64,000 nucleotides of DNA from Gordonia bronchialis DSM 43247 (GCF_000024785.1 NC_013441.1:2356001-2420000), one strand, 5' to 3'; shown: positions 1-10,834, counted from the stretch's first letter. The notes: a model not told the origin generated them from the letters alone. Numbers and translations are program-made.

Positions 1-635
1 AAGTGCTCGTTGTGCGGCATCAGCCAGATGTGGCCGTCCTTGCGCTTGAAGGTCTTCACCGTGGCCTCGCCGTCGATCATGGCGGCGACGATGTCGCCGT
101 TGTCGGCGACGTTCTGCTGACGCACGACCACCCAGTCCCCGTCGCAGATGGCGGCGTCGATCATCGACTCGCCCACCACGCGCAGCAGGAACAGGGATCC
201 GTCCCCGACGAGCTCACGCGGGAGCGGGAAGACATCTTCGACGGCCTCCTCGGCGAGGATCGGTCCACCGGCGGCGATCCGCCCGAGGACGGGTACGAAC
301 GTCGGTGTGGGCAGGTTCTCGGCCGACGGTGCGGGCTCGGATTCCTGGACGTTGACCGCGCGCGGGCGGTTGTGGTCCCGCTTGAGCAGGCCCTTGCGCT
401 CGAGGGTGCGCAACTGATGCGCCACCGAGGAAGTGGACGTGAGGCCCACCGCGTCGCCGATCTCGCGGATGCTCGGCGGATATCCGCGCTCGCGCACGGA
501 CTTTCGGATCACGTCGAGCACCCCCCGCTGACGCGGGGTCAGCGACGCCTCGGCGACGATCGGATCGGCGGGGGTGGTGTCCTGATCGCGATCGGCGCCG
601 CGGGCGCCGGTGCGCTTCGGCCGTGAGTCGCTCAT
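1..635 (-). CDS. lexA: LexA SOS repressor, 3' end outside window
   Basis: LexA represses DNA-damage genes and cleaves itself when stimulated by RecA filaments. The 211 residues visible carry an N-terminal winged helix-turn-helix (about residues 30-95) and an S24 peptidase domain. The cleavage site is Ala122-Gly123 in [10 protein letters not shown], the nucleophile Ser157 lies in GESMIDAA and the general base Lys194 in ATVKTFKR. The start is the ATG at 635, giving [10 protein letters not shown]. Only the last residues of the catalytic domain are cut off by the window edge. Two LexA-box-like sites lie upstream, so autoregulation is expected. The neighbouring divergent LysM gene repeats the mycobacterial lexA-Rv2719c arrangement. 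Confidence 0.97.
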   Translation of the reverse strand, partial: MSDSRPKRTGARGADRDQDTTPADPIVAEASLTPRQRGVLDVIRKSVRERGYPPSIREIGDAVGLTSTSSVAHQLRTLERKGLLKRDHNRPRAVNVQESEPAPSAENLPTPTFVPVLGRIAAGGPILAEEAVEDVFPLPRELVGDGSLFLLRVVGESMIDAAICDGDWVVVRQQNVADNGDIVAAMIDGEATVKTFKRKDGHIWLMPHNEH

Positions 636-847
636 CTGGTTGATTCCTCTCTCTGGCCGCCGCGGTGCGGCGGGATGACATGCCGGTGGTGGACCGCCGG
701 GGGCGGCCATTTGTCGGTACCGGCCGGCAGGGTGTGGCTGTGCTCTTCGTCGGCGGGCTTCTGACTGGTGTCCATCGCGCTGATCTGAATGTCGCCGGTC
801 TCCGTTTCGCTGTCTGTGGCCGAGCCTAGCGGAGTGTTCGGACATCT

Positions 848-863
848 TCAAACATCTGTTCGA
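848..863. promoter_or_regulatory. LexA (SOS) box 1
   Basis: TCAAACATCTGTTCGA matches the actinobacterial SOS box TCGAAC-N4-GTTCGA at 11 of 12 defined bases. It lies between the divergent lexA and LysM starts, as in mycobacteria. It probably serves lexA, the LysM gene, or both. Found by eye; no binding data. Confidence 0.75.
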
Positions 864-900
864 CGTGTCGCGAGACATTGTCGGAGGCGCGTGGTACAAC

Positions 901-916
901 TCGAACATCAGTTCAT
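901..916. promoter_or_regulatory. LexA (SOS) box 2
   Basis: TCGAACATCAGTTCAT matches TCGAAC-N4-GTTCGA at 10 of 12 defined bases; the left half is perfect. It is 53 bp from box 1 and about 100 bp upstream of the LysM gene start. A pair of sites would allow separate or cooperative control of the two divergent genes. The rest of 636-1014 shows no gene. Confidence 0.65.
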
Positions 917-1014
917 CGAACACGTGGGCGACGTCGATCACGGGTCCGATGACTGCCGACAGACCATCCCAGATGGTCGTCCCACCAGGGACGATCCCGA
1001 GTTCGGAGGCCACC

Positions 1015-1626
1015 ATGAGCATCGCCACCATGAGCCCGCGCACCGTCGGTTCGTCGCGAGTCGAGCGCGCTACTCGTCCTGATGTTCCCCTGCGGACACC
1101 GTCCGCACCGAGTGTCACGACGCCTGATCCGACCAGCCGGCGTCCGGCCACCCACCCGCGCAGCACCCCGCGTCGAACCGCCCGGCCGGCGCCGGACGCG
1201 GCGGGGCGCACCCGCCGTCCGGCGGGGCGCACCGACCGGCCCGCGGACCTGACCGCGGCAGGAGTCGGTGCGGGCGGCACACGGTGCGCTCAGCCCGTCG
1301 GGCATCGCGGCGGGCGCACGCCCATCAGCGGTATCCACGCCCGTCGGCGTGCCACCGCGGTCGGCGTCCTCGTCGGGGTGGCGCTCGCGGTGACCGTCTG
1401 GGTGATCGGCATCGTCGGCAACAACTACGCCGATTCGGTGTCCCCGCAACCGGTCAGCACGCAGGTCGTCCACGTGCGGGCCGGGGATTCGTTGAGCAGC
1501 ATCGCCGCCCGGGTGGCCCCGGACATGCCGCGTCAGACGGTCATCGACGAGATCGTCGAGCTGAATGACATGCCGTCCAGCGGACTTCGGGTCGGGCAGC
1601 CGCTGCTCACCCCCGCATACCGTTGA
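1015..1626 (+). CDS. LysM-domain membrane protein, SOS-linked cell division factor
   Basis: This 203-residue protein has a long basic, Pro/Arg/Thr-rich cytoplasmic N-terminus. One membrane segment follows (about 115-135, [20 protein letters not shown]), then an external LysM domain (about 150-200, beginning [13 protein letters not shown]). LysM domains bind peptidoglycan. The position divergent to lexA and the LexA boxes match M. tuberculosis Rv2719c and Corynebacterium DivS, which delay division during DNA damage. The ATG at 1015 follows a GGAGG-like ribosome site; a second in-frame ATG is at 1030. No wall-hydrolase catalytic domain is visible. Function by position and architecture, not by strong sequence identity. 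Confidence 0.85.
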   Translation: MSIATMSPRTVGSSRVERATRPDVPLRTPSAPSVTTPDPTSRRPATHPRSTPRRTARPAPDAAGRTRRPAGRTDRPADLTAAGVGAGGTRCAQPVGHRGGRTPISGIHARRRATAVGVLVGVALAVTVWVIGIVGNNYADSVSPQPVSTQVVHVRAGDSLSSIAARVAPDMPRQTVIDEIVELNDMPSSGLRVGQPLLTPAYR

Positions 1627-1726
1627 TCGACGGGCGGTATCCTCGATGACACAGGGACCGGTCGGGAACCGACCCGGCGTGCGCATCGCATGTGCCGGCG
1701 CGTCCCGCGACAGGCGTGAGGAACAG

Positions 1727-2239
1727 ATGCGCTGCCCCTTCTGCAAGAACGAGGACACCAAGGTCATCGACTCACGTGTCGCCGACGAGGGGCAGGCGAT
1801 CCGGCGGCGCCGCGCATGCGCCGAATGCGGTCGCCGGTTCTCGACGGTCGAGAGTGCGGTGCTCGCGGTGGTCAAACGCAACGGTGTCACCGAGCCGTTC
1901 AGTCGCGAGAAGGTGATGCGCGGGGTTCGGCGGGCATGTCAGGGCCGTGAGGTCGGCGACGACGACCTCGCTCAGCTGGCACAGCAGGTGGAGGACGCCG
2001 TACGGGCCAGTGGCTCGGCCGAGATCCCCAGTAACGAGGTGGGTTTGGCGATCCTCGGACCGCTGCGGGACCTCGACGAGGTGGCGTACCTGCGGTTTGC
2101 GTCGGTGTATCGCTCCTTCGACTCGCTCGACGACTTCCAGCGCGAGATCGACGATCTGCAAGGCCGCACGGCCGACTCGGCGCAGGACGCCTCGGCGCAT
2201 CCCGATCCGGTGTCAGCCGAGTCGGTCCAGAGTTCGTAG
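1727..2239 (+). CDS. nrdR: Transcriptional repressor NrdR
   Basis: NrdR represses ribonucleotide reductase genes in response to ATP and dATP levels. The 170-residue product starts with the zinc ribbon [17 protein letters not shown] (Cys3, Cys6, Cys31, Cys34). An ATP-cone domain follows (about 46-136), with [14 protein letters not shown] and the family motif [16 protein letters not shown]. The start is fixed by the N-terminal zinc ribbon, and GAGGAA lies just upstream of the ATG. It follows the LysM gene after a 100-bp gap. Its 3' end overlaps the 3' end of the opposite-strand hrpA gene by 27 bp. Confidence 0.97.
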   Translation: MRCPFCKNEDTKVIDSRVADEGQAIRRRRACAECGRRFSTVESAVLAVVKRNGVTEPFSREKVMRGVRRACQGREVGDDDLAQLAQQVEDAVRASGSAEIPSNEVGLAILGPLRDLDEVAYLRFASVYRSFDSLDDFQREIDDLQGRTADSAQDASAHPDPVSAESVQSS

Positions 2240-5200
2240 CGCGCGCTTCTCGGATACCGGATATGCGGTGCCGAGCCGCTGGGCGAAGACACCGACCCGC
2301 AATTCCTCGACGAGCCATTGGGCTTCCTCGTTGACCGCGTCGCGCCGGTTCTCGGGAACCTGGGCCAGGCGCTGATTCCAGCGCTGCGTCACGCGATCGA
2401 TGATGGCCACGCCGGCCCGGTCCCGGTCGGCAGATGCCGGCAGGCCCTCGAGCCGGGTCTGCGCACCCAGCAGATAGCGACCGAGTTCAGCGAGGTGACG
2501 TCGCGGGGTGGCGCGGACGAAGCCGTCGAAGATCAGATGGTCGAGTTGCTCGGCGACGTCGTCGGCGGCCACCGATCCGGCATGCCGGTCGATGAGCGTG
2601 CGTAATGGTGCAACGGCACGCAGGGCGTCGACGGCCAGCGCGAAGTACTCGGGGGCCGCGGTGGACACCAGCGGACGCAGTTCGTCACGCAGTGCGTGAA
2701 AATCCTCCGGGGTGCGGATCGCGGCGATGGCGGGACGCTGCGCCGCGAGATCACGGATGGCGCGGCGGGTGCAGTCGGCGAACAGGTCCTCGCCGTGCCG
2801 ATATGGGCTCTGGCTCAACGCGAGTCGCCCCCCGGCGTCGAGGCCGCCGACGATCTTCTTCGTCAGTGGCGGTATCGCGATCTCGAGCAGGGTGGTGACG
2901 GCCCCGCCCACCAGCCGGTCCCGCGATTCGGGGTTCGACGCGTCGGTCCGGGTGACGCCCCGGGCACGTCCCTGCGCATCGAGCACCGATTCGAGTGCGG
3001 GATAGCGGGTGAGTTGCTGGCCCGCGACCCGCATCCGTGTGTGGTCGCCGAGCGTGCCGATGCCGTCCGAGGTCCAGGCGGTGTACACCTGGCGCTGCGG
3101 TGCTCGGTGGGAGTCGGTATCCGAGTGTCGGTGTTGCAGATCGGCCAGGGAGTCGTCGGTGTCCACGATCCTTCCGGAGGCATCGGCGAGTGCGAAGTGC
3201 ACTCGAAGGTGCGCCGGTAGGCGATCGGTGTCGAAGTCGCCCGCCGACACGGTCATCGAGGTGATCGCGGACAGTTCGCGGGACAGGCCGGTGATGATCG
3301 GTTCGGCGCGGGGAGTGAGCCGCGACAGCGCGAGGTCGGCGAAACGTTGGGCGGGTGACATCGACTTGCGCAGGTGTTTCGGCAGGGTCTTGACCAGGGC
3401 GGTGGCGAGCTCGGACCGAAAGCCGGGCACCGACCAGTCGAATCCGGCCGAACGGACATGGGCGAGAAGCGGTTCGGGGATGACCACGGTGACCCCGTCG
3501 TCGGCGGCGGTGGGATCGAACCGGTAGCGCAACTCGAATCGGGTGTCTCCCTGCTGCCAGGCGCCGGGGAAGTCCGTGTCGGCGACGGCGATGTCGGTGA
3601 CCACGTCGTCGGGGGTCAGATCGAGCAGGTCCGGCTGTGTTCGCCGCGTCTTCTTCCACCAGGTGTCGAAGTGGCGGGCCGAGGTGACCTCGGCACCCAC
3701 CCGCTGATCGTAGAAGTCGAAGAGCTGATCCTCGGTGATCACCAAACCCTTTCGGCGAACCTTGTGTTCGACGTCGGCCGCCGCCTCGAGCAGAGCGCGA
3801 TTGCGGGCGAAGAAGGCGTGCTGGGTGTGCCAGTCGCCCTCGACGAGAGCATGCCGGAGGAACAGTTCTCGCGACGTCTCCGGATCGATGCGCCCGTAGT
3901 CCACACGACGCCGGGCCACCAACGGCACCCCGTAGAGCGTCACCCGCTCGTAGGCCATCGCCGCGCCGCGCCGCGCCGACCAGTGCGGCTCGCTGTAGGT
4001 GCGCTTGGCGAGCGGACCGGCGAGTTTCTCGGCCCACAGCGGATCGATGCCGGCGACGGTGTGCGCGAAAAGCCGTGAGGTCTCCAGAATCTCGGCCGCC
4101 ATGAGGAACGATGGCGGCTTCTTGGCCAGCCCCGAGCCGGGAAAGATCATCAGGGTGGTGTTGCGCGCGCCGGTGAACTCGCGTCCCTCGGCGTTGCGGG
4201 CGGCGATGTTGCTCAGGAGGCCGGAGAGGACGGCCCGGTGGATCGCGTCGGCGTCGCGTTCGGTGCGCGCGGTCGACCAGTCGAGGTTGCCGACGATCTC
4301 CCGCAGCTGCCGGGTGAGGTCGCGCCACTCCCGGATACGCAGGTAATGCAGGTACTCACGTTCACACATCCGGCGGAACTGATTGCCGGACAATTCGGTT
4401 CGCTTCTCTTCGAGATACGACCACAATTCGAGGTAGGACAGGAAATCCGAGTTGGGTACCGCGAAACGCCGGTGCGCGGCATCGGCCGCCTCACGGTGGT
4501 CGGATGGGCGTTCGCGGACGTCGGGCAGCGAGAGGGCCGCGGCGAGCACGACGAGATGATCGAGACAGCCGAGTTCGTGGCCCGCGATGAGCATGCGGGC
4601 GATCCGCGGGTCGACGGGCAGGCGGGCCATCGAGCGTCCGACCGCGGTGAGCCGGGGCAGACCGCTCTGTCCATCCGGCATCTCGATGGCGCCGAGTTCG
4701 GTCAGCACGGCGATACCGTCGCGGATCGCCCGCGGGTCGGGGGGGGCGACAAAGGGGAAGTCGGCGATGTCGCCGAGGCGCAGCGAGGTCATCTGCAGGA
4801 TCACCGCGGCCAGATTGGTGCGCAGGATCTCCGGGTCGGTGAAGGCCGGGCGGGCGTCGAAGTCCTCTTCGCTGTAGAGCCGGATGCAGATACCCGGCGC
4901 CACCCGGCCGCAGCGGCCGGCGCGCTGGCGGGCGCTGGCCTGTGAGATCGGTTCGATCGGAAGGCGATTGACCTTGGTGCGGGTCGAGTAGCGGCTGATG
5001 CGGGCGGTCCCGGAATCCACGACATAGCGGATTCCCGGCACGGTCACCGAGGTCTCGGCGACGTTGGTGGCCAGGACGATGCGCCGGCCGTCCGACGGCG
5101 CGAACACGCGCTGCTGATCGGCCACCGACAGCCGCGCGTACAGCGGCACGATCTCGGCACCCGCGGATGCTCTGCGACGCAAGGTATCCGCGGCGTCGCG

Positions 5201-6187
5201 GATGTCACGTTCGGTGGGCAGGAACACGAGGACGTCACCGCGCCCGGTCGACCACAGCTCGTCGATGGCGGCGTCGATGCCCTGGAACAGATCGAGATCG
5301 GCGTGTTCGCCGCCGCCGAGGTCGTCGCCGTGGTCGGGGCTCTCACGCAACGTCAGGGCCCGGTACCGGACGTCGACGGGATAGGTGCGTCCGGAGACCT
5401 CGAGGATCGGGACCTCGCCGGCCGGTGTGCTGAAATGCCGGGCGAACCGCTCGGGTTCGATGGTGGCCGAGGTGATGATGACCTTGAGGTCGGGGCGACG
5501 GGGTAGCAGCCGGCGCAGATAGCCGAGGATGAAGTCGATGTTCAGACTGCGTTCGTGGGCCTCGTCGATGATCAGGGTGTCGTAGCGACGCAGCAGCGGA
5601 TCCGTGCCGATCTCGCGGAGCAGGATGCCATCGGTCATCACCCGGATCAGGGAGTCGGCGCTTGAGCGGTCGGTGAACCGCACCGAATATCCGACGACAT
5701 CCCCGAGTGTCGTCTCGGTCTCGTCGGCGATGCGGCGCGCGACGGAACTCGCCGCGATCCGACGTGGCTGGGTGTGTCCGATCATTCCGCGGACACCACG
5801 GCCGAGCCCCAGGCAGATCTTGGGCAGCTGGGTGGTCTTGCCCGAGCCGGTCTCGCCCGCGATCACCACCACCTGGTGGTCCCGGATGGCCTCGGCGATC
5901 TCGGTGCGTGCCGCCGAGACCGGCAGCTCCGGTGGAAAGGTGAGGGTGGGGACGGATGCCGTGCGCTTCGCCACGCGGCGGTGTGCTGCGGCCACATCGG
6001 CTCGCAGGCGCCGCCAGGGTTCGCTGTCAGGGGACTCGCCGGCCGAGGCGGTGGGTTTGTCCGAGCCGACGAGCTTGTCGAGGCGTCGGCGCAGACGGTG
6101 CTCGTCGGAGATCGTCAGCGTCGCCATCGACGATCTGAGCTCGGCCGCATCATCGCGATGGGCGGGATCGGTGCGGTCGGCGGACAT
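2213..6187 (-). CDS. hrpA: ATP-dependent RNA helicase HrpA
   Basis: A DEAH-box RNA helicase of 1324 residues, normal for HrpA. Walker A GETGSGKT is at 111-118. Motif II is DEAH in [14 protein letters not shown], motif III is TSATI, and motif VI is QRAGRCGRV. The C-terminal half is the HrpA-specific DUF3418 region. In E. coli, HrpA acts in mRNA processing and rescue of stalled or collided ribosomes. The ATG at 6187 ([10 protein letters not shown]) was chosen because longer versions would run into the divergent aminotransferase start at 6264; the later Met in [10 protein letters not shown] is an alternative. Confidence 0.93.
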   Translation of the reverse strand: MSADRTDPAHRDDAAELRSSMATLTISDEHRLRRRLDKLVGSDKPTASAGESPDSEPWRRLRADVAAAHRRVAKRTASVPTLTFPPELPVSAARTEIAEAIRDHQVVVIAGETGSGKTTQLPKICLGLGRGVRGMIGHTQPRRIAASSVARRIADETETTLGDVVGYSVRFTDRSSADSLIRVMTDGILLREIGTDPLLRRYDTLIIDEAHERSLNIDFILGYLRRLLPRRPDLKVIITSATIEPERFARHFSTPAGEVPILEVSGRTYPVDVRYRALTLRESPDHGDDLGGGEHADLDLFQGIDAAIDELWSTGRGDVLVFLPTERDIRDAADTLRRRASAGAEIVPLYARLSVADQQRVFAPSDGRRIVLATNVAETSVTVPGIRYVVDSGTARISRYSTRTKVNRLPIEPISQASARQRAGRCGRVAPGICIRLYSEEDFDARPAFTDPEILRTNLAAVILQMTSLRLGDIADFPFVAPPDPRAIRDGIAVLTELGAIEMPDGQSGLPRLTAVGRSMARLPVDPRIARMLIAGHELGCLDHLVVLAAALSLPDVRERPSDHREAADAAHRRFAVPNSDFLSYLELWSYLEEKRTELSGNQFRRMCEREYLHYLRIREWRDLTRQLREIVGNLDWSTARTERDADAIHRAVLSGLLSNIAARNAEGREFTGARNTTLMIFPGSGLAKKPPSFLMAAEILETSRLFAHTVAGIDPLWAEKLAGPLAKRTYSEPHWSARRGAAMAYERVTLYGVPLVARRRVDYGRIDPETSRELFLRHALVEGDWHTQHAFFARNRALLEAAADVEHKVRRKGLVITEDQLFDFYDQRVGAEVTSARHFDTWWKKTRRTQPDLLDLTPDDVVTDIAVADTDFPGAWQQGDTRFELRYRFDPTAADDGVTVVIPEPLLAHVRSAGFDWSVPGFRSELATALVKTLPKHLRKSMSPAQRFADLALSRLTPRAEPIITGLSRELSAITSMTVSAGDFDTDRLPAHLRVHFALADASGRIVDTDDSLADLQHRHSDTDSHRAPQRQVYTAWTSDGIGTLGDHTRMRVAGQQLTRYPALESVLDAQGRARGVTRTDASNPESRDRLVGGAVTTLLEIAIPPLTKKIVGGLDAGGRLALSQSPYRHGEDLFADCTRRAIRDLAAQRPAIAAIRTPEDFHALRDELRPLVSTAAPEYFALAVDALRAVAPLRTLIDRHAGSVAADDVAEQLDHLIFDGFVRATPRRHLAELGRYLLGAQTRLEGLPASADRDRAGVAIIDRVTQRWNQRLAQVPENRRDAVNEEAQWLVEELRVGVFAQRLGTAYPVSEKRALRTLDRLG

Positions 6188-6263
6188 GAGTGTCCAGGAT
6201 AGTGAGGCCCGCATTCGTGGTGTGGTGGCGGCACCCGGACCGGTGCTCCGGCATGATGTGGGC

Positions 6264-7508
6264 ATGGCTGACGCGTTGTGGCATGGTTTCGCCGACATGG
6301 GTGCGGTGTCCGGCAGTGGACCGTTCGTCGTGGTCCGCGGCGAGGGGACCCGGATCTGGGATCGGGACGGCAATCGGTATCTCGATGCGACGGCCGGACT
6401 GTGGTTCACCAACGTCGGTCACGGACGCACCGAGATCGGAACCGCGGTGGCCGATCAGCTGTCCCGGCTGGCCCACTATTCCGGTTTCGGCGATTTCACC
6501 TCCGACGTGACGCTCGAACTCGCCGAACGTCTGGCCCAGATCGCGCCGGTGCCCGGCAGCAAGGTGTTCTTCACCTCGGGCGGCAGCGACTCGGTGGACA
6601 GCGCGGCCAAACTGGCCCGCCGGTACTGGCACGAACGAGGTCGGCCGGAGAAGGAGATCATCGTCGGCCGCACCAAGGCCTACCACGGAATGCATGTGGC
6701 GGGTACCGCGCTGGCCGGTATCCCGCTCAACCGCGAGGGGTACGGCGAGCTGATGCCGTCGGCGGAGACCGTCGAGTGGGACAACGCGAAGAGCCTGCTC
6801 GGACTGATCGAGCGACTGGGGGCCGAGCGGATCGCCGCGTTCTTCTGCGAGCCGATCATCGGCGCGGGCGGTATCTACCTTCCCCCGGAGGGATATCTGC
6901 GCGAGGTGCGCGACATCTGCCGCGAGCACGACGTTCTCTTCGTCGCCGACGAGGTGGTGACCGGCTTCGGCCGCATCGGTGGCGAATCGTGGTTCGCCTC
7001 GTCGCGGTTCGGGCTGGAACCGGACATGATGACCACCGCCAAGGGACTCACGTCCGGGTATGTGCCGATGGGTGCGGTGTTCATCGCCCCGCACATCGCC
7101 GAGCCGTTCTTCTCCGGCGGCGTCTGGTGGCGGCACGGGTACACCTACGGCGGCCACGCGGGTGCCGCCGCGGGCGCGATGGCCAACCTCGACATCATCG
7201 AGCGCGAAGGGCTCCTCGCCGAGGCGGACCGGCTCGAGTCCGATCTCGCCGCGGCTCTCGCGCCGCTCGCCGAACTGGACTCGGTGAGTGAGGTACGGAC
7301 CGGACTCGGTGCGGTCTCGGCGGTGCAACTCGCCGATCCGACCGCCGCCGTCGGCATGATCTCGCGCCTACGTGAGCACGGGGTGAGCGGCCGCGCGGCC
7401 GGGCAGGGCGCGCTTCAGATCTCCCCGGCCTTCGTGATGACCACCGAGGAGGTCGGCGAGCTGGCCGACCGGATGCGGGCAGCCCTGAGCGGGCGCGCCG
7501 CCGGCTGA
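6264..7508 (+). CDS. Class III PLP-dependent aminotransferase
   Basis: The 414-residue product has the class III aminotransferase fold (omega-amino acid, GABA, beta-alanine or putrescine:pyruvate type). The PLP Schiff-base lysine is Lys260 in TTAKGLTSGYVP. The PLP-stacking pair is in DEVVTGFGR (Asp229-Glu230), and the phosphate-binding region includes TSGGSDSVDSAAKLARRY. It starts 76 bp from the divergent hrpA gene and stands alone. The substrate cannot be read from the sequence; the motifs resemble the beta-alanine/taurine:pyruvate branch more than the ornithine or glutamate-semialdehyde branches. The upstream ATG at 6254 is out of frame. Confidence 0.88.
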   Translation: MADALWHGFADMGAVSGSGPFVVVRGEGTRIWDRDGNRYLDATAGLWFTNVGHGRTEIGTAVADQLSRLAHYSGFGDFTSDVTLELAERLAQIAPVPGSKVFFTSGGSDSVDSAAKLARRYWHERGRPEKEIIVGRTKAYHGMHVAGTALAGIPLNREGYGELMPSAETVEWDNAKSLLGLIERLGAERIAAFFCEPIIGAGGIYLPPEGYLREVRDICREHDVLFVADEVVTGFGRIGGESWFASSRFGLEPDMMTTAKGLTSGYVPMGAVFIAPHIAEPFFSGGVWWRHGYTYGGHAGAAAGAMANLDIIEREGLLAEADRLESDLAAALAPLAELDSVSEVRTGLGAVSAVQLADPTAAVGMISRLREHGVSGRAAGQGALQISPAFVMTTEEVGELADRMRAALSGRAAG

Positions 7509-7521
7509 GCGGGGCAGCGAC

Positions 7522-8433
7522 TCAGAGCCGGTTCAGACACAGGACGACGGTGCCGGAGTAGTAGGCGGACGGCCCGATCTGCACCCAGTTGCCGTCGCAG
7601 TCGCCGGTGTTGTCGGTGCGCCGGTAGACACGGTCGGTGGCCGCGCTCGAATCGCACGCCGTGCGATAGAAGGTGGTGAGCTGACTCCCGTTGGCCTCCC
7701 GGTGGATGCAGGCCCCCACGTCGGTGGTGCGGATCTCGTTGGCGATGGTGTCCGTCGGATCGGGCGAGTAGCCGGGTGGCGTGGTCACCCCCGACTCGGT
7801 GGTCGACGGGTAGGAGTACGTCGGTGACGTCGTGGTGGTCTCGGTGGTCGTGGTCTCGGTCGTCTCGGTGGTCGTGGTCTCGGTGGTCGTCGATTCGCCT
7901 GCCGCGGTTGTCGTTTCGTCGTTGTTCGAGCCGAAGGTGCCGGTCACCACGAGGACAGCGGCCACCACTCCCACGACGGTGAACAGATACCCGATGACGA
8001 GAGCCGTGATCGCAACCGGCCGGCCCTGCTGGTGGTTACGGCGGATCTCCGAGAGGGAGAAGTGACCGAGGACGATCCCGACCGGCGCGACGATGAAGGC
8101 CGCGATGAGCGCGGCGATCGCGAGGCCGTTGGTGCCGGCAGGCTGACCACCATACGGCGACTGGCCACCATGCGGCGGCTGACCGCCATACGGTGGCTGG
8201 CTGCCGTACGGTGGCTGGCTGCCGTACGGTGGTTGACCGCCGAACGTGGGGCCGCCGTACGGGTCGGTACCGTAACCGGCCTGCCCGGGCTGCGGAGTGA
8301 TCGGCCCGGCCGCCGTCTGCCCGTACGGGTCCGGTTGTTGCGGCCACGACGGCGAGCCATACGGGTCTTGCGGGCCGCCTGGCGGGCTGCCCTGGGGCCG
8401 GCGCGGATCATGCGGATCGTAGGGCTGATTCAC
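7522..8433 (-). CDS. DUF4190 membrane protein with Pro/Tyr-rich head and Cys-containing tail
   Basis: The 303-residue protein has four parts. The first is a Pro/Gly/Tyr/Gln-rich head with repeats of SQPPYG and GQPPYG encoded by 18-bp DNA repeats near 8150-8240. The second is a DUF4190 two-helix membrane domain (NGLAIAALIAAFIVAPVGIV and a second helix). The third is a Thr/Glu linker rich in TTTETT, and the last an external C-terminal domain with four cysteines (GACIHREA, RTACDSS, TGDCDGNW, VVLCLNRL), probably two disulfides. The GTG at 8433 was chosen because a GGGAGAGGA ribosome site precedes it; the frame stays open to 8541. Related proteins are common in Mycobacteriales; their role is unknown. 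Confidence 0.75.
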   Translation of the reverse strand: MNQPYDPHDPRRPQGSPPGGPQDPYGSPSWPQQPDPYGQTAAGPITPQPGQAGYGTDPYGGPTFGGQPPYGSQPPYGSQPPYGGQPPHGGQSPYGGQPAGTNGLAIAALIAAFIVAPVGIVLGHFSLSEIRRNHQQGRPVAITALVIGYLFTVVGVVAAVLVVTGTFGSNNDETTTAAGESTTTETTTTETTETTTTETTTTSPTYSYPSTTESGVTTPPGYSPDPTDTIANEIRTTDVGACIHREANGSQLTTFYRTACDSSAATDRVYRRTDNTGDCDGNWVQIGPSAYYSGTVVLCLNRL

Positions 8434-8557
8434 AGTGCCATCCTCTCCCTGCAGCGGCGCCGCTTCCCAGCGATCGTCCAAGTGTCGCATTGTACTGCGG
8501 CGCACGGGTGTCCATCGGCCGGCGGACACCGGTGGCAGCACCGGGTCGACCGACGAC

Positions 8558-8594
8558 GATGCCCCGGCCCTCGACAGGCGAGGACCGGGGCATC
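8558..8594 (-). terminator. Hairpin terminator after ahpCD
   Basis: A 16-bp stem with one mismatch (8558-8573 against 8579-8594, outer sequence gatgccccgg/ccggggcatc) and a 5-nt loop, 40 bp past the ahpD stop. No clear T-run follows, which is common in this group. Confidence 0.6.
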
Positions 8595-8634
8595 GGGGTC
8601 GGCGGGCAGCGCGAAAGCTACGAGGAAGGATCCC

Positions 8635-9168
8635 TCACACGCCGGCGAGCACCTCGGTGGTGGTGAGCGCCTGGGCGACACCGGCGACGATCGAGGCGAC
8701 CTTGAGAGCCTCGAGGATCGCCTCCCGGTCGACACCGGCTTCACGCAGCGTGTTCTCGTGCGCGGCCACGCAGTGGCCGCAGCCGTTGATCGAGGACACG
8801 GCGAAGGACCACAACTCGAACAGCGCCTTGTCCACCCCCGGGTTGCCGATGATGTTCATCCGCAGACCCGGGCGCAGATCGTCGTAGCGGCCGTCGAGGA
8901 AGCCGCGGCCGCGGTAGAAGACGTTGTTCATTCCCATGATCGACGCGGCGCCGAGCGCGGCGTTGTAGGTCTGCGCCGACAGGGTGTCGGCTGCCTCGTC
9001 GGCGATCTCGCTGAGCACCTTGGCATTACGGGTGGCGGCGGCGGTGGCCAGCAGGGCGCCCCACAGCTGCTCCTCGGTCAGCGCGGTGGTCCGGCTGATC
9101 GAGGAGAGATTGAGCTTGAGGTCCTTGGCGTACTCGGGAAGTGCTTCCTTGAGATTGTCGATACTCAT
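8635..9168 (-). CDS. ahpD: Alkylhydroperoxidase AhpD
   Basis: AhpD is the thiol reductant partner of AhpC; it passes electrons from dihydrolipoamide to AhpC and has weak peroxidase activity of its own. The 177-residue length matches the M. tuberculosis protein. The active-site motif is Cys130-Gly-His-Cys133, with Glu118 and His137 also in the expected places. It lies 11 bp downstream of ahpC on the same strand, so they form one operon. A hairpin follows the stop. Control is expected through OxyR, encoded divergently upstream of ahpC. Confidence 0.97.
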   Translation of the reverse strand: MSIDNLKEALPEYAKDLKLNLSSISRTTALTEEQLWGALLATAAATRNAKVLSEIADEAADTLSAQTYNAALGAASIMGMNNVFYRGRGFLDGRYDDLRPGLRMNIIGNPGVDKALFELWSFAVSSINGCGHCVAAHENTLREAGVDREAILEALKVASIVAGVAQALTTTEVLAGV

Positions 9169-9179
9169 GTGTTCCTTCC

Positions 9180-9767
9180 TCAGACGCTCGCGGTGAGAAG
9201 CTCACCTGCGTCGATGGTGGGGTCGCCCTTGCGCCAGTTGCAGGCGCACAGCTCGTCGGACTGCAGGGCGTCGAGGACGCGCAGGACCTCGTCGACGTTG
9301 CGGCCGACCGATCCGGCGGTCACCGAGACGAACTGGATCTCGTTGTTGGGGTCGACGATGAAGGTGGCGCGGTCGGCCACCCCGTCGGCGTTGAGGACAC
9401 CTGCCGCAGAGGCGAGTTCACGCTTGAGGTCCGACAGCATCGGGAACGGCAGCGTCTTGAGGTCCTCGTGCTGGGCCCGCCACTGGAAGTGGACGAACTC
9501 GTTGTCCACCGATGCGCCGAGCACCTGTGCGTCACGATCGGCGAATTCGTCGTTGAGCTTGCCGAAAGCAGCGATCTCGGTGGGGCACACGAAGGTGAAG
9601 TCCTTGGGCCAGAAGAAGATGATGCGCCACTTGCCGGGATGGTCGTCACTGGAGACGGTGGTGAAGTAGTCGTCGGGCTGGGATGCATTCACTTTCGAGA
9701 GATCCCCGCCGATCACGGCCGTGAGGTTGTAGGCCGGGAATTGATCTCCGATGGTGAGCAGTGCCAT
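9180..9767 (-). CDS. ahpC: Peroxiredoxin AhpC
   Basis: AhpC reduces hydrogen peroxide, organic peroxides and peroxynitrite in the cytoplasm. The 195-residue product carries the peroxidatic cysteine Cys61 in FTFVCPTE. C-terminal Cys174 and Cys176 in ELCACNW match the three-cysteine mycobacterial AhpC that uses AhpD. The ATG at 9767 follows an AGGAGCG ribosome site. It is first in the ahpC-ahpD operon. The 125-bp gap to the divergent oxyR gene holds both promoters. Confidence 0.98.
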   Translation of the reverse strand: MALLTIGDQFPAYNLTAVIGGDLSKVNASQPDDYFTTVSSDDHPGKWRIIFFWPKDFTFVCPTEIAAFGKLNDEFADRDAQVLGASVDNEFVHFQWRAQHEDLKTLPFPMLSDLKRELASAAGVLNADGVADRATFIVDPNNEIQFVSVTAGSVGRNVDEVLRVLDALQSDELCACNWRKGDPTIDAGELLTASV

Positions 9768-9892
9768 GGGTTTTCGCTCCTTGCATGTGTTGGTCGTCAC
9801 GCGCGCGAAATCGTTACGTGTTCCTGACATGCACCATCGTGCCGGAATCTGGGCTAAAGCGAAACGTGATGAGTAGCACTACACTCATAGGC

Positions 9893-10834
9893 ATGACCGA
9901 TCGAACTTATCAACCGTCACCGGCCGGTATCCGTGCCTTCGTGGCACTGGCTCGCCGACTCCACTTCGGAACGGCTGCAGCGGATCTGGGGGTGAGCCAG
10001 CCCTCGCTCTCGCAGGCACTCGCGGCCCTCGAGGCCGGTCTCGGGGTGACCCTGATCGAGCGCACCACACGACGCGTCTTCGTCACACCGGAGGGGCAGC
10101 GGTTGTTGCCGCAGGCGATGGCCGCCATCGAGGCGATCGACGCCTTCGTGGCCGAGGCGAGCGGTGGGGGCGGCGCGCTGAGCGGGACCCTGCGCCTCGG
10201 TCTGATCCCCACCGTCGCACCCTACGTGTTGCCGACGGTGTTACGCGGGCTTGCCGAGCGGCGTCCGGAACTCAGCCTGCGCGTCGTCGAGGATCAGACC
10301 GCGCGACTCGTCGAGCAGCTACGCGAGGGCAGTCTCGATGTCGCGGTGCTCGCGCTGCCCGCCGAGGTGCCGGGCATGGTCGAGATCCCCATGTACAGCG
10401 AGGATTTCGTGCTGGCGCTGCCGGCCGACCATCAGCTGGCCGGTCGTCGTCGGGTGGACCCGGCCGCGCTCGCCGATCTGCCACTGTTGCTGTTGGACGA
10501 GGGGCATTGTCTGCGGGATCAGGCGCTCGAGGTGTGCCGCCTGGCCGGCATACGACCCGACCTGGGGCACACCCGCGCGGCGTCGCTGGCGACGGCGGTG
10601 CACTGTGTGACCGGCGGTCTGGGCGTCACACTGATACCGCAGACGGCTGTGGCATCGGAAACGGCGAGCGGGGGGCTGGCGACCGCGACCTTCGCCAACC
10701 CGCGGCCGGGACGTCGGATCGGGCTGGTCTTCCGGGCCTCGGCACGACGGGAGGAGGCCTACCGCGAATTGGCCGCCATCATCGCCGAAGTGGTCGCGGC
10801 TGGGTGTGACGTCCGTCGGGAAGCGGTGAGCTGA
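9893..10834 (+). CDS. oxyR: Hydrogen-peroxide sensor OxyR (LysR family)
   Basis: A 313-residue LysR-family regulator with a winged helix-turn-helix (about residues 8-66, [20 protein letters not shown]) and a periplasmic-binding-like sensor domain. Cys206 and Cys215 in [12 protein letters not shown] have the nine-residue spacing of the redox cysteines Cys199/Cys208 of E. coli OxyR, so the sensor appears intact. This contrasts with M. tuberculosis, where oxyR is a pseudogene. The start used is the ATG at 9893; an in-frame ATG at 9869 would add eight residues. It is divergent from ahpC, its expected target. Confidence 0.94.
   Translation: MTDRTYQPSPAGIRAFVALARRLHFGTAAADLGVSQPSLSQALAALEAGLGVTLIERTTRRVFVTPEGQRLLPQAMAAIEAIDAFVAEASGGGGALSGTLRLGLIPTVAPYVLPTVLRGLAERRPELSLRVVEDQTARLVEQLREGSLDVAVLALPAEVPGMVEIPMYSEDFVLALPADHQLAGRRRVDPAALADLPLLLLDEGHCLRDQALEVCRLAGIRPDLGHTRAASLATAVHCVTGGLGVTLIPQTAVASETASGGLATATFANPRPGRRIGLVFRASARREEAYRELAAIIAEVVAAGCDVRREAVS

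Noticed and set aside
3-626. Long plus-strand reading frame opposite lexA
   Set aside because: It mirrors lexA codons on the other strand and matches no protein pattern; GC-rich DNA often opens such shadow frames.
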